Shown here: positions 47,001 to 62,000 of the stretch, in pieces | How the letters are laid out: every line of letters begins with the position of its first letter | How positions within the stretch are numbered: position 1 is the stretch's first letter | Assembly (NCBI GenBank): GCA_007922225.1 | Contig: ML679970.1 | Span: forward strand, 25,474,631-25,538,630 | From: Emydura subglobosa | Taxonomy: Eukaryota > Chordata > Testudines > Chelidae | Length of the DNA: 64,000 nt | Direction of reading: 5' to 3' | The notes under the pieces: model-generated | What the model was told of the DNA's origin: nothing | The model's input: the letters and a program-made list of their open reading frames with translations, nothing else | The model's database searches: none | Position numbers and translations under genes: made by a program

Positions 47001-50000
47001 TTGCTGTCATTTAAAAAAAGCTAAAATTGATACTGTAAATGTGGAAAACTGGATAAATACCAAGAGCAATTTCAGAACAGCAATTTTATCCCATTATAGG
47101 TATATCAGGTAAGTTTGTATCCTCATGAGATATTAGACCAGAACACATTAGAGTGAAAAATAGATTAAATATTATCCTCACTTTCTTTCTCTTGTACAAC
47201 AAGAGTGGCCACATTTCGACTGGCTATAATTTACAGTTATATCGGTTCCCACAAGTGATGTGACTTCTGTTGTGATTCATGTTCACAATGTACAATGGAG
47301 TGAGTCATTCGATAACCTGTCAGGTCTGAGCCCTGGATCTAGCAAGCTCGCGGGAAGATCTGATGTATGTTGCAACTCCTCGCACAATGATCTTGGCATT
47401 CGGTTACCTGTATGTTCCAGTATTTACACTGATTTGGCAGTCATTAATGGCAGCTGCCAGGCACGAAAGTCGGTCTTCGGTGTAAATGACTCCTACCACT
47501 TTTGTTAACGGAATTCCCGTAATCTGGTGGTTGGCAAAGGTCGGAGGTGTTACTGAAGTATGTAAATTGGACTCAGACTGAACATTTTGATTGTGGTTGG
47601 GATGCTGATCAACAACTGAACTAGAGCTGCGTGCAGCTTCCACCACAGCTGGTCAGTGCTCTTCAGTAGCCAGCTTGGAGCACTTCTGAGGAGTGATTCA
47701 AGTGCTCCCAACCCATATGCCTACTACAGTGTGTCTAGCCCCTTCTACTGTTAGGAGAGAGAGAGACCAAGCTCAATCCTGAACTTGGATCCTAACATGG
47801 CAGTGCCTCGAGTTCACCACTGATTGTAATGGTATTTTTTAACTGAGGTCTAAAGACTTGAGTATAAAATTTAGATTCTTTTTACTACTCTTAAAAATTG
47901 GGCCAAAATGTCGCCCTTAACCTCTGATTGTGCACGGATAAGAATCTGTGTGCTAGTATTCTGCAGGCACAAAGAGGCATTTTACATGTTCAGATCGGAC
48001 AATGTGAGCATCAGCCTCCAGGAGCTTTATCTGCCTCTTCCCTGCTGCAAAATAGATCAGTGCAACATTTTTGAGCAAGAATTAGAAGTTCTGAGTGGGG
48101 CATAGCAAACCCAGTTCGCAGGTGGCTGGCATCTCTTTGCAGGACCTAGCCTTAAGCATGCAGGAGAAACCATTGTATATAAGGAAGTGTAGCTACAGGT
48201 GTCACTGTTTCAAAACAGTTCTAAAAATGTGTATGCCCGCTCCAACTTTTCCTCCTTTCCCATTATAGAACCCTAACCATTGTCCACTGTAAAGGCAGGG
48301 GTGTGGGTGGTTCTGGGGGGGACATTAGGGTAAGTAAATGGGGGAGGGTGCTATTGTTTCCATGGCCTAGTTCAGCCTCAATATTGCTTACTCATAATGG
48401 CCATACAGATGGCCAGCAGCAATTTCTGATATAGTCTAGAAAAAGGACTCCAAATCTGAAGAACAGTTTCTGAGCCCGTCTCTTAACTGGGCATTGACAC
48501 TGGGTTTAACACACACTTGTGTCTCTTACTATGTTTTCATCACACATAGCTCAGTGGGGCCCTGACCCTGGACACAGCTGCAATAAAAATAACAGAGGTA
48601 ATAATTAATTCACACTTTAGAAAAGATTTGTTGGGAGGGTGAAGATTGAGCCTAGTTATTGGCCTTGTTTTTCCTCCTTTCCATCAGCCCCAGGATAAGA
48701 GCAGCATCAGTGTTTCAAAGGAGTCCCTTGACATTCCATTGCAGCACAGACTCCTTAAGATAGAGAATATACATGGGGTTTTTTCAGTCCCCATCTGCTA
48801 AATTTAAGGCTCCATAAATCTCTTCTCTTGTTAAATAATACGAAAGAGTTTCTAAACAAAATGACTTTTTCCCATTAATTCTCAAAAGGCCAGTGACCCA
48901 CAATGTGTGGGAAGAACGCAGTGGTGGAAGTATGCTAAGGAAGAGCCTTGGTGCATCTTATGCTGAGAGGCTAAACACAATAAAGGGGGGCCTCCCACAT
49001 TCTAGCAGCTGAATAGCAGCAGTGGTTGTCTACTGAGGTAGTTGGGTATCTTGTGGATCCTGTTAAAATAATGATTCTCTGGTGGAGTTGTTTAGGCAAA
49101 TGAATGAAAAATGATCATCCTCCTAGGACAAATTTTTCAAATGTTGAAAGTAACGTTTTATAAGTGAGGTAAGGGCCATAACTAGGATTCCTAATTGGCA
49201 GGAGTACATGCATGTTTTCCAGTAGCCAGGGAGTTAAAAAATATTTTCTCTGGAGAGAAAACCTCTTTTTCCATAGATGCTTTCTCTCCAGAGAAAACAT
49301 TAGATGCATGCTGGGATGGATAAGTCTTGACAGAATGTTAGAAGTTATAGTTAAAATACAGATGGGGAACATATGTGACCAGTAAGTATCCGCTCCTGAG
49401 CGACATTGTAATGGAAACTGCATGGATACTGTACCTACCTCCCCAAGGATTTAGGACTTAGTGTGATTAACATTGGTAAAGCTCTTTTGAGATCTTCTGT
49501 CGCTTAAGGCTAGAGGGTGCCTAAGGGAGATGATCAGTTTCTTCATGTATGTTCACATATAAAAATTTTGGCTTGAGGCCACTGAAGTGCTTTAGGACAA
49601 CCAAGTGGTTTTCCCCCACCTGGGGGGCATTCTCCACATCTCTTGAGGCCTTGTGTCACAGGCTTCATCCTCCTTGCCAAGAAGAATTTATTGAGACTCA
49701 TCAGTGCTGCTCCTTATCTGATCTGATAGAGTTCCTCTAAGAGACCTGATTTGCTTCTTTCCCTTCCTGAGTAGGTATGTTGTCTCCAAAGACAGTACCC
49801 CTCTCTGCAGAAGACAATACCACTGGTTGGGTACAGAGAGATCAGCACACATTGCATCCTCTTAAATAAGTATAATTAATCCCTCTCTCATCTCCTTCTG
49901 GGGTTTTGCAAATCTACCCTTCTGGGTTTGCACTAATCCAAACCACATTTGTATGCAGTTGGCTCCTTTTTGTCTTATAGGGATTGTTGTGAGCAGTTGT

Positions 50001-53000
50001 TTGACTGTGTTAAGATGTAAAGGGGTCACAACTAGACTTCAAATTTAGCAGCTCCTTCAGTGCTAATATTTCCGTCCCGTTGCTGAGACAACAACATTGC
50101 AAACTATTTTTTTTACCATGAAAACAATTACTTCTAATTGAAGTTGGACGATATGGTGTAACTAATGAATTTCTCTGGACCTATAAATTTGGTCCCAAAT
50201 CACCAGATCTAGACATTATATTACATGTATTGAAGTGAGTAATGCAAATGATATATGGGTACAATAGGTAGGGGAATTAATGACAAATAGAGCCTAATCC
50301 TTAGAGATGCAAATCATTTTCTACTGCAGTTTAAGGTAACGACAGATACAAGGACTCTGCATCTCTCAGCATCAGGCCTGTGTTTATAGAAATATGGGGT
50401 TGGAAGGAACCTTGAGATCATCTAGTCCATCCAGCCACCTGAAGCAGAATAGGTATATCTCGACAATCCTTGACAGTTATTTGTCTAACCGATTCTTAAA
50501 CCTCTAATGATAGGGATTCCAGAGCCTCCCTTGGAAGCCTATTTCAAAGCTTAACTGCCCTGACAGCTAGTTGTTGTTTTCTTTGTGTTTTGTTTGTTTT
50601 TCTGCCTAGTATCTAACCTAAATCTCCTTTGCTGCAAACTTGAGTGTTATGGGGTGTTCCTACAAGTTCTGTCCTTGGTGTTCTTGATTTGATATTTTTA
50701 GCTTAATTAAATAAACAGTGTACATATGTTCACATTTTTCTTGGAATGTCTTAAAATAAATCAGCTATAAAAACACTTAAATGGGTGAAATCTGGATCCA
50801 GGAGCTACACTTCCATCTTAGGGCTCTGATGATTATGCAAACTGCTTTGCTCTTTTGGTTTATGTTATAAGTTTTGCTGGAAAATTGAAAATCTGACCCA
50901 TTTTCTTTTATATGTGTAACCCAAAACTTCTTTTCTGTTTAAGATATCTGTCTTAGGTATTTATAATGTGCATGCATGTTTCTGAACGTGGAAACAGACC
51001 TTTGTTACTGAATGCTATCCGCAAAGTCACCCACTTTATTGCCAGCTGAATATTCTAGAGTAGTTGATACGCATGCAATTAACATATATTCATAACCAGA
51101 ACAATTGAGGGGTTAGAAGTACATTATTCCATGGGTTTTTATTTTAATGGTTAAAGTAATTTAAGTGCCATCTCCATATTGAAATGTTCTTTGTGATTTT
51201 ATTTTCCTTCAGATAGTAAGCACCAGCTCTGTAGAATCTATGCCAGGAGCAGATGGCTTCAGTGCATCTGGAGGGGTAAGTAATTGTGATATTAACATTT
51301 TTGTTTCAGCAGACTTTTTTCCTGCTACAAAAGAAACAAACAGGAGAGAGTACTGCAGTCTTTGTAAGCTGTGCTGCTGGTTGCTTTTCCTTCTCCAACC
51401 CTGCCCCTCCTCAACTGTGTGTGTGTAAAAATTACACCCACACATGTTCACTTGCTGAGGTAGAACTTACACCAACGTTTATATCATCTCTGAATTTGAC
51501 CCTCTAGTTCTGGCTACACTCACCATACGCCGTGTGAACCTAGATTGAAGGACATTATTTTTCTTAATTTTTTAGAAGTCTGGTCATTTTCCCCATTCAG
51601 AGTAGTTACCCAATCATTGACTGGTGTCAGGTATATGTGTTTGCAATTGTATAATTGAACTTCAGCTCATAAGTAGAATTTGACAAATATTTAGTCCATA
51701 GTATATTTCTCATTTATATCTGCTGAGGGCATGGGGTGGTGAAAAGGTTGGCTGTTTAACATCCTGGAAGATTGGCTACTGTGCAGGCCAAATATTTTTC
51801 ATAACAATTTCAACACAACCCTCATAGCCCTTTGATGTCAGCTGCTAAGACAATTGAACACTCGTACTTTACAAGGGTTTGTGTGCTCAATATGTTCTAT
51901 TTCTAGTACACTCTTCCCTCCCCTCTAAAATAGCCTACAGGAATCACAGGCCTTCAGGAAGGGCCTCAGATCCTGCATGGCTACCTTCAACAGCAAGGGT
52001 CCAGGCATGGTCCTCACCTAAACTTAATCCCATTTTTTGTGAAATGGTCAGAAGTGGTCTTCAATAGCATTATTTACCTAGTTTACTGACTCTAGTCTCA
52101 AAGCAGCCTCAAATTGTGCCCCCGTCTCCTCCCATCACTTCTGTAATAGTAGGTAGGTTTTGGTGGTAGAACCTTAATTGTCCTTGCTGTCCCTTTCTGG
52201 AAGTAGATGTGACATGGTGAATGATAGCCTTCCTCCTCCTTCCCCTCGTTTATTTCCTCTCACTAGCAGGTGGCCTTCCAGGGTCCAGCTCCCCCATATG
52301 TACAGAATCAGCCCAGGAACACATTTAATAGGATGATTCCCTAACTGTCTTTTTTGGGATTGGCACATGGTTAGAGCTCTGCGCAGAAGACACATCCTAT
52401 TTCAGAAACCAGTAAGCAAAGGGTTAACAATTTTGTGTCTGTCAGTGTTGAAGATTCATATAACACCAGATAAGGGATGTTGCTTGATATAGACAATTAC
52501 GATTCAATTAAAAGTCATTAATTTAAGCACACAATTCCTCACCTGTACCACTCAGCATGTAATCTATTAAAAATGGAAGACTTTTTGGAAACTGGCACAC
52601 TTCTCGTTATTTGTGTTTATTCACATTCTGCATTTCCCTCATAGACAATGAAAACCACATGTCATTTCTGTTTTCCTTTATAGTCAGTCACACGTTCAAT
52701 GTTGCAATGCTTGGGTTGCAAATATTACAAGGAAATATTTATTTGTTTAAAAAACAATTGTTTCAGTTGCAGTTTTAAAAGAACATGGAAACATTTCTCT
52801 TGATCTTCTGTTTCATAACAAAATGTATTAACTAAATCTAAATTTTGGGCAGAGTCCCAATACATATTTGAGTCCAATTAATTTTAATACATAATTGTGT
52901 AACAATGGATTTGAATGGTAGATCTTGGTTTATTTAATAATCTTCCATAAAATTCTATTTTAAAGAAAAATAACTTTTAAAAATCCCTGAATTTAAATAA

Positions 53001-56000
53001 CATATTTGAGTTGATGAAAAAGAATTCTTTGTTCTCAGCCTAAGGCTCATGTTCCCCCTTCACCTAACATTGATTGATTGTTTCTTATTCTGCTATATTT
53101 TAATACCATTGTGTGGCTGAAGAGTAACATCAGCCTGGACTTCAAATAGCCTGAAGTCCTATTTGATTTTAATTGTCACACCTGTAAAGAACCATCCAGT
53201 ATTTGTGTTAGAGGAAGTACACTCATTCTACTTAAAGCTTATTCATGTAAACCACTTGGTGGTAGTGGTGGTCAGCAAGCTAGTAGCTCCCTTCTATGTT
53301 TGGCTCAGCTTAATGAAGGAATACAAAGAAAAATAAGACTTATTTGAAGTTATTACATATCAGCATAGCCAGACAATAAAGTAGTAATGGAAGAAATGTA
53401 ACAAGCATATAAACACTGCATTACAGCAACTGCTTACAGCCAACATACAGTGCTAATTTTACTTTTGTATACACAAGTTCAAACCCAACCCAGAATTTTT
53501 AATATTCAGTGTAAACATCTTACAAGCAATACATACACCAATACATACTTACACAACAGAAATTGGTGTATGGTCAAGAATTCTTTACCATATAACCAAA
53601 AAAAACCAAAAAAACCTGCAGCATTACAAAGTGTAAAACATACTATTTTATATGAGTTAATGCCATTTCACTTCATTCAACACATTTTCAGACACCTGTT
53701 GAAGTTGTGTGTGTGTGTTCATGAACAGGTAGTTTTCATGTGGAAATATGTAACGGCATAAAAATGGGTAAATTAGCTTGGAAATTTCTCTGTTGTTCAT
53801 GCACCTGTCTATATGAGCACCTGATTATCAGTGTGTTCTGCATATAATGTGCATGTGCAACTTAGGTGTTTATATTTTCAATACTGGACCCAACATAAGA
53901 TGAAAGAGAAAAACGAGGAAAAAAATAACAAGAAAACAATTACATTACAAAAGCAAGCAATCCCCAAACCCTTTTCATTCCTTAATGTCACTGTGAACTC
54001 TCTTGGATTTCCTTCCTCCCTCTGAAGTGGAGGAGGCTACAACAGTTCATTAATGATGTCTGCTTTTCTCACTTTTCCCTAGCCTAAGTGCTGATCTTGC
54101 AGATACATATGCATATGCTTAGCTTTAAGCACGAGCAATTCCAAAGTGTAGTCATTGAAATGATCTTCTAGTTTTTTAATCAAAATTCCAAACTTCTATG
54201 AAAATTTTAACTGAAAATCAAAATTTGGAAAATGTCAGATAATGGTAAACTAGAAGCAAATTAGTGGTCAAAACTTTCCTGTCTGGGAAAGCAACTTTTA
54301 GGCCCTGGTCTTGCAAAGACTTCCACGTGCGGTTAACTTTATGCCTGTAAGTAGTCTGTCTAACCTCAATAGGATTGGTTGCATGAGGAAAGTTGAGCAT
54401 TGTTATTATTATTTATTTTATTTACTGACAGTAACATCAAAAGGCCCCAGGTGGGGTCAGTCCCCATTTGTTCTAGGTCCTATTTCAACATCTATAATTA
54501 AGTCAGTTGGCCAAACAAGAGACTCGGAAGCTCAGCTGGTCAATGGAGCTATGACCATTGCTATCTGACTTCCCGAATATTTACGTTATTCAAAGCACTC
54601 TCTTGACTAGCAAGGAACTCTCTTCAGGCAATGCATAATTAGCAGTAGATTGCACTGCTTGTTATGTGACCGATACTCCATGGAGCGGATAGACTGTCTT
54701 GTTTGATGTAGTTCAGTGCTTAAAGCAGAGATCTGACAGCAAAGTTTTTTTTGGTTCTGTCCCCATTACTGGTATTGAGTAACTATGTGACATTGTCACT
54801 TGACATCTCTGTACTTCAGTTTGTTCATTTTAAATATAGACCTCAGAGGGGCGTTATGAAGCTTAATTAATATTTGTTATGTGTTTAGATCTTTGAATGA
54901 AAGATTTCTACATTTTTTTAGGCTTATTAAAAAATAATACAAAGTAAAGTTCTTGTCGTGGGCTCCAGGCCCTTTTGCCATAAATTAAAATACAATCACA
55001 AAAAAATCAATACACCCAAAACCCAGTCTATCTCCCACACCCACAATCCCAGCTTTTATCCTACTCTTCTGGCCCTGACTACCCCCTGTCCCCTAAATCC
55101 TTGGTAAATACATGTGCCTTGCATTCAACTGATTTTCGCTATTTGAGATGAAGAGGGAAGTAGGTTTCAAAGCTGAGGCCTCTCATGGAAAATACCTTAC
55201 TGGCAACTTCCCTCTCTTTTATGCTATGGAAATGCACATTATTATCATCATCTCATTTATTAGGGAGCTACCCAGTGCATTCCAAATCAATCTGCTGACT
55301 TTCCGCTGAAGTAAGCTAGTGTATAGTCGGGAATTTTAAGTAGTTGTTTCTCCTCACTGCAGTCATTGGCATGTATCAACAGGAATGGATATCTTATATC
55401 AGCTAGACATAGTGTGGGTCTTGCATTATTTTTTAAGATTACTTTCCAATAACTTAACTCACAAGGCCAAATTTTGCCCTCAGCTACACCCATGCAACCC
55501 CATTGACAGCAGTGAAGCTGCATGGATATATATGAGCACCAACATCTTTTAATGCAAATTGTAACAATATAAAACTTTTTTCAAAATGTAATTACCTACT
55601 AATGAAGGGCTTTGCTGTATCCATTTAAGAAGGGTTCATTCCCTAACAGTTAAAAGGAAATGCAGTCTCCTAAACATTTAATTAGCTTTAACACCAGAAT
55701 TAAAGCTGTAAAGAAACCCATCAGAAATCAATGACTTTATCAAGAAGAAATGCTGGAAAAAATTGATTCTCATGCTGATTAGGGAAAGTATTCCAAGCCT
55801 TCTTAATTGCATGCCTTACTTTGAGAAGGTCTAATATAGTCCGAAATGAAACTTGTTAGTAGTGAGTCATCTAAGGAATCAGTAAATGCTGAGTTGTGAT
55901 AATTCAATGTCAGGCTGGCTGCATCGAACTCTATGCAAGTAAAGTGAAGCACCACATTTGAACTGTGTGTAGAGGACATGGGATCCATAGGAATTATCTG

Positions 56001-59000
56001 TTCTGGGCCTCAGTAAATGTGTATATAAAGAGAGCTTTCCTCATTTTCCTAAATGAGCAAATCTGTATCACTGCACTCCATAAAGTTTAACTGCAAAACA
56101 TCATCTTTACCTGTGTAAAGGTTTGCAGTTTTGCCCTTGAAGCAGGGAGGAAGCAAACAAAATTGAAAAGCACAAATTCATTTTAAAATGAGGTACTAGC
56201 TTTTACTGTTGTTGGATTGAACTATAGCTCATTGTCAGTCATATAATTTAATACCCTGGCAGCCGGGGTAGTTCCTGTAGCACTGTTGACTGGCATTCTG
56301 CTTTCCACTGTACTCAAGAGAATATCCGAATAGAGAGTCAGTTAGAGGCATAGGAAGACTTAGGAGTAAAGTCAGCATGGTAGCAGCTTGGCCGCTCCAC
56401 ATTGCCCATCCTGCTCTAGGAAAAGGAGTAGGGCTGGGAGGAGTGGGCATGAAGGATGCAGTTAGGGGAAGAGAGAACAAAGTGAAGGGAATTGCCAGTG
56501 TGTGCTGGGGACAGCATGTGAGACCAAGAAATAGGTAAAGGCTAAGAAGAGCAGTTGAAAGCAAGAGGCCCCAGAGCAGAGAGAAAGAGGAAGAGGGTTA
56601 CTGGCTGATTGGGGAGGGGAAGCCGTGACCTGGAGTGAGGAGAAAGATAACAGTAGACCAGACAGAGAGTAACCAAGGTCATGAGGAAGGATGATGCAGA
56701 CGGTAACTGGTTTAGCTCTGAAGTACGTCACGTGGTGATGTTGCTGTCTGACATGCAGGTTTTCCCTTGGGATAAAAAATACTAAATGTAGCAAATCTTC
56801 TTCCTAAAGTAACTTGGTTTGTCACAGAAGCAGAATCATGGTCTACTTTGTCTCTCCAGAAATTGCTACTAAGAAATGGAACACAGCTCCCTCCCTCACC
56901 CTTTTCGTTTTTCTGAGATTGAGCGCTCAGGGTTCAAAGGTAGCTGGCTGCTTATGGCCTTTTCACGGGTTGCATTGAAATCAGTGAGGGTTACAAACAT
57001 TCAGAGCCATCTTGGAGCCAAGTCTTAGAAACTATACTTTCGTGGGTTCCGCAGGGTCAACTACAACACGTTGACTCTTACTAGAAAGGCATCACTCATT
57101 GGATTGGCTGTCACTGTGCTAAGGAGAGAGGGTGCCTTTAGAAGGCTTCCCTCTGGGCTAGTATTTCTAGCATGGCAACGAGTGGGCTGCCACCTCTGAT
57201 TTTATATACTGGCTCCATCTCTGAATTCCCACACCGCTGGAATCCTTCTCTTATTAAAGGACGAAGGAATTATTTGAACAGATGGCTCTCTCACATAGGC
57301 CTTACCTTTTATGCTGCTGCACAGCTCTTTGAGGAAGAAGGGGTGGTGAGCTGGGGAGTCTGTGTGTGTGTTTCTCCATGTACAATTGCATCTCTTTCTA
57401 AACATAATCTGTAGGATGCTCATTCTTTATTTGGTATTATAAGTTCCTTCAGACTGCTCTGGGCATAATGAAAGCTGAAAACATAGCTGCATTATTGCGA
57501 AATCACTGCTCACGCCTTCCGCTGAAATTGATTGCTGGAGCTCCAATATAAATTCCATAACAAAAGTAAAATATCTCTGCTCCTGCTTTAGTTATGGCCA
57601 GATGGTAAAAATTTACTAGGGAAAGATTTTTCTCTTAATAGGTTGTCTGAAGCACAGAAATAAGAAGTGAATTATTAAGGCTTTTGTCTTGCAAGTTGCA
57701 GTTTGACATTATTTCGCTCATGAAGCCATCTTACTTTACCGTAGTGTGACATATTTCCTCTGTATAGACATAAGTGAAATTCACTCCAGGGACTGTGCCA
57801 GAATAATTTGGTTATAAATTTTTGCACAGAACCCCTTCTGTGTGGAACATCTGCCATAGTGGGAGTAGCACAATGTGCCCACAACTTTCCGTCCTGTTAT
57901 AGGCAGCCACTAGAGCCCTCCAGAGGGAGCAGTGCTGATCAGGGAGAATGCACAGGGATTTATTTATTCAAACTTACAAGGATATGCATGTGTCCATCCA
58001 GAGCTCTGAATTCAGGACCACAGTTTTACAAGCTCATAGACTTTAAGAACTGATGGGACCAGTCATGATCATCCAGTTGGACCTCCTGCACATTGCAGGC
58101 CACAGAACCTCATCCACCCACTCCTTTAATAGGTCTGTAACCTCTGGCTGAGTTTCTAAAGGCCTCAAATCTTGATTTAAAGATTTCATGTTACAGAGAA
58201 TCACCATTAACTCTAGTTCAAACCCACAAATGACCCCATGCTCCACACTGCAGTGGAAGGCAAAAAAGACACCCCCCCCCCCCCCAAGGGTGTCTCTCTG
58301 CCAGTCTGACCTGGGGGAAAATTCCTTACTAAACCAAAATATGGTGATTAGTCAGACCCTGAGCATGTGGGTGAGACCCACCATCCAGACAGCTGGGAAA
58401 AATTCTCTGTAGTATTCTCAGTAGAATACTCTGTAGAATTCTCACAGCCCACCCCATCTAGTGTCCAATCTCTGGCATTGGAGACGTTTGCTAATAGCAG
58501 TTGCAGATGGGCCATATGCCATAATAGGCAATTTTATCATATCACCCCCTCTATAAATTTATCAAGCTCAGTCTTAAAGCAAGTTAACTCTCTCTGCTCC
58601 CTTTGGAATTCAGTTCCAAACAATGCCCACTTCAAAACTAATCAGCACATCAGAAAACAAGACTGCTCTTCCCACTCAAGCCACTCTTGCAGAAATCTCC
58701 CTCTCTGCAGCCCTGAAGAGAATAGATAGAATAAGAGACCCAAAAGGGTTAGATGGGACTGCAAGGGTCATCTAGTCCAACCCCGTGTCAAGATGTGAAG
58801 GATGTGTTGTGTCTAAACCAGGGGTTTTCAGCCTTCTTTAGAAATTGTATCCCTACAGTCTTAAGGTTTCACCTGAGGTAGCCCTTCATGGTTTTCCCAG
58901 CTCCAGTGGCATACTCTGGGTCTCCGGTGCCCGAGGGCCAAGCCTGCGCTTGCCCCCTCCCCGCACGGGGCAAGGAGGGTTCCCGGCTCCCACAAGAAGG

Positions 59001-62000
59001 TGCTGCCCCCCAGCTGCACTGGGGAGGAGGGGTCTGTGCTGCAGGGGGGGAACATACTGCTTACCTCCCCCTCCTGCACTTACCTGCCACATGGTTCTCC
59101 CGCCCCAGCCCTGCAGCCCAGCACTGGCTGGGATGAAGCAGCCTCACCCCCCAGCCAGGGGGGCACCAGGCCAGCCCTTCACAATGTGCAGCGGGGACAG
59201 GGCGCAGGAGGCTCCCAGCTGTGTGTTGTGAAAGGCCAGTGCCCGAGTGCCCGGCCCCTTCATTATGTGACTGGCTGCTTCCTGCCCAGTCCGGCGTGCA
59301 GCCGGGAGGCAGGCTGCAGCCACCTGTCTCCCGCCACATCTGGATCGGAGCCCCCCAAAGCGTGTGGCCCGGGGCAGTCGCTCCGATCCTTTTGCATACT
59401 CCCTATGCTACGCTGAAGTACCCTCAGGGGTATGCGCATTTCCAGTTGAAAACTTCTGGAACCATCCAAGACAAATGGCTATCCAACTGCTATGCTATAG
59501 TTTGAACCCATGCCCGGAAGGATAATCAGATTCAGGCTCTATTGAACCACCACGGAAAGAGTGAGTTCCAGAGTGAAGACCCCTCTCTGAAAGTGCCCTT
59601 CAACTAGACCCTTCCACTTTAAACCAATAGGCTGTTAAAAGGAGCGACTCTCTGGCTGTGGCGACGCACAATGGAAGAGGTGGACTCTGAGGAGTAGGGC
59701 CCAAACAATTTAGAGTCTTATGATTAAAAATCAGCACCTGAATTGATTCAACATGTCTCCATTGCAGCCACAACCCCAGCCAGCTTGGTAAGAGGAAATT
59801 AATTGACTGTGTGGGGAACGAATCTGAGAAAGAGCTTTGTAGGCATGGTAGAAATGGAGTGGCAGAGAATTATTTTGCGATAACTGTATAGAGTCACCTA
59901 ACTGTATGTTTCATTTTAGGCTGATGCTTGCAGAAAATCTAAATCCAAGCGCGATAAGGAGAAGCAAGCTTGCAAAAGCTGCAATGAAAGCTTTAACTCC
60001 ATCACTAAAAGGCGGCACCATTGCAAACAATGTGGGGCAGTGAGTATCAGAATGAAACTGTAGCACTGTTTCATTTTATGTCTGTTTAATTAGTCTATTT
60101 GTAACAGATGACATTTTTCATCAAATTCTGAATTTGTTTCATTCTGAGAGAGCTTTTCTGTAAGGATGGGCACTAGAGATCACACTTGGGCTGTGTTATA
60201 ACAGACTTTTCAACTTGCCTTGCCCACTGGGAGTCGGGCAAAACTGAGCAAAGATATGGTGATGTAGAAGACCGCAAGTGCATGGTTGAGGAGAAAAATG
60301 TCACACTTCTGTGACTGAATGGAAAGCTGCTTCTGCCTGGGTTTTTATTGTATCTAGTGTCCCAGAAAACAATCATATTGGCCAAGGGCTCCTTCACATG
60401 ACTAGCACTCCTTAACCACTAACCAACATCAGAATAAGTAGTCTGGAACACAGCTCTTCTAGATATTTGTCAGCAGCCTCTTGCTACAAGCTTCCAGGTA
60501 CCTCCTGCTTTTCTGAGAGGAAACCAGCCGTTTGGTGGCTAGGGTAACAAGTTCCAGCTGTCCTGATTGACTTGATCAGCCAGAAGGCTACAGCGGCTCT
60601 CAATATACAGCACTAAAGAGACAGGGTTGTATTTCCCTCAGTGTCAAAACTGATTCAGGGTGCTTTTGGCCAAAGAGGGTGTCCCTCTGTGCTTGAAAGA
60701 CATGGAGAATCCAGCACATGAAAAATCCAGGTGCTAGAAGCCTAAGACCTGGATTTTAAAGGAGCCAAAGGGAGTTAGGTACCCATCTGCAATTGAATCT
60801 CAATGGGTTTTGGATGCCCGATTCTCTGTCTCTTCTGGAAATCCCAGCCCAGAATTACATGAGATTGACTTCCTTATTATGGCTTGAAACTTTCTTTCTA
60901 TGACATCAGTTTCATGGTTCCATGTTCCTGGTGTAACTAGTTTAGAATATTTAGTGAAATAATATCAAGTTTTTGTGAAATGGAGAACAGACAGTCAAAT
61001 AAGATGTGTAGCTAAGAATATTAAAAGCCATCCTTTCTAAAACATTCATCTCAGGAATCCAAATACAATTACAGTGGAAGAGACATTATACTCTGGAGTC
61101 AGCAATCTTGAATCTTTGGAGTTTTTAAGATTATTATTAAAACAAATGCACTTTCTGTGGGATTTAAACTGTTACATCAAAGCTCAGTATTAAAAAAAAA
61201 AAAATCAAACAAAAACCTCCCCATGGACAAAAAGATAATGAGAATGAAGTTGTTAATAATTTAATGTTAAATAAACAATTGTTGGTTGTGCAGTGTTTTT
61301 TGATGTGGGCAGTACAATGCAAATGAAAGGAGTTAATTTGCCTCTAGCAAATATTATCGATTAAAAAAAAGTTAGTTTGCTTTTGTTCATGCATTTCAGC
61401 AGAATGGTGCTGCATTCAATTCTTCCATACGGGGCACTGAACTGGAGTAATGCAATGCTTTGTGGAGTAATACATATCCTGTAGACATACATGTGAGAAC
61501 ATACTGTTGTGACGGAAGAGCATTCAGACTCTGTTATATAATAAAATGGGATTTGAAGTCAAATCCTGCTGACTGCTCTTGTATTGCACGCAAGGGATGG
61601 ATCTCCTTCCCTATAGTGGCTCTGCTACTGCAGTTAGTACCATGAGATTTCAAATTTGAAAAGAGCTTTCACTGCTCTGTAGTGGGATATGGAGACAAGG
61701 GGCCATATTCTCCACTTGGCGAGGTTCACCTTGCACCAAAATTTAAAGCAGCTAGAGGTTTGTACAAGTATCCCCACTCTGCAGGGGGAATTTCTGCTGA
61801 CACAAAGCTGGCTGAGCCTGTGCTGGAAATTCCACTGCCATGGAGAGGGAAGAGGTAGTGTTAGGAAGAAAGAGAAGGTGACTGTGTATGATTGAGGAAG
61901 GCTCCCTTATAGTCCATTCACCACTGATGTTTGCTCTCCAAGGGACCTTATGCCAGCAGCAAAATTAAAGCTGCCCTCCAATGCCAAACAACTGACCTCT

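Larger units (their letters stand above)
41035..51212. other. FGD3: 10.2-kb FGD3 intron
   Basis: Contains the DIRS element (41139-45520), a TIR element (45819-46072), an unassigned coding-like minus fragment (47404-47646), a perfect inverted repeat (49244-49297) and a CR1 fragment (50388-50650). 46073-47150 and 47770-49240 hold nothing recognised. Confidence 0.7.
51276..59919. other. FGD3: 8.6-kb FGD3 intron
   Basis: Recognised: a SINE-type tail with a foldback-family piece (54300-54560), a MIR-like SINE (54715-54900), and CR1 plus nested hAT (58027-59500). 51276-54290 and 54900-58020 contain only unassigned AT-rich sequence with open frames of up to about 110 codons lacking any family resemblance. 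Confidence 0.65.

Noticed and set aside
56235..56794. Two minus-strand frames of about 110 codons
   Set aside because: Low-complexity Leu/Ser/Pro-rich translation of a purine-rich stretch; no family or splice evidence.
58845..59505. Several long overlapping frames (up to 138 codons) on both strands
   Set aside because: All lie in the GC-rich interior of a hAT element, where stop codons are rare by composition; there is no domain.
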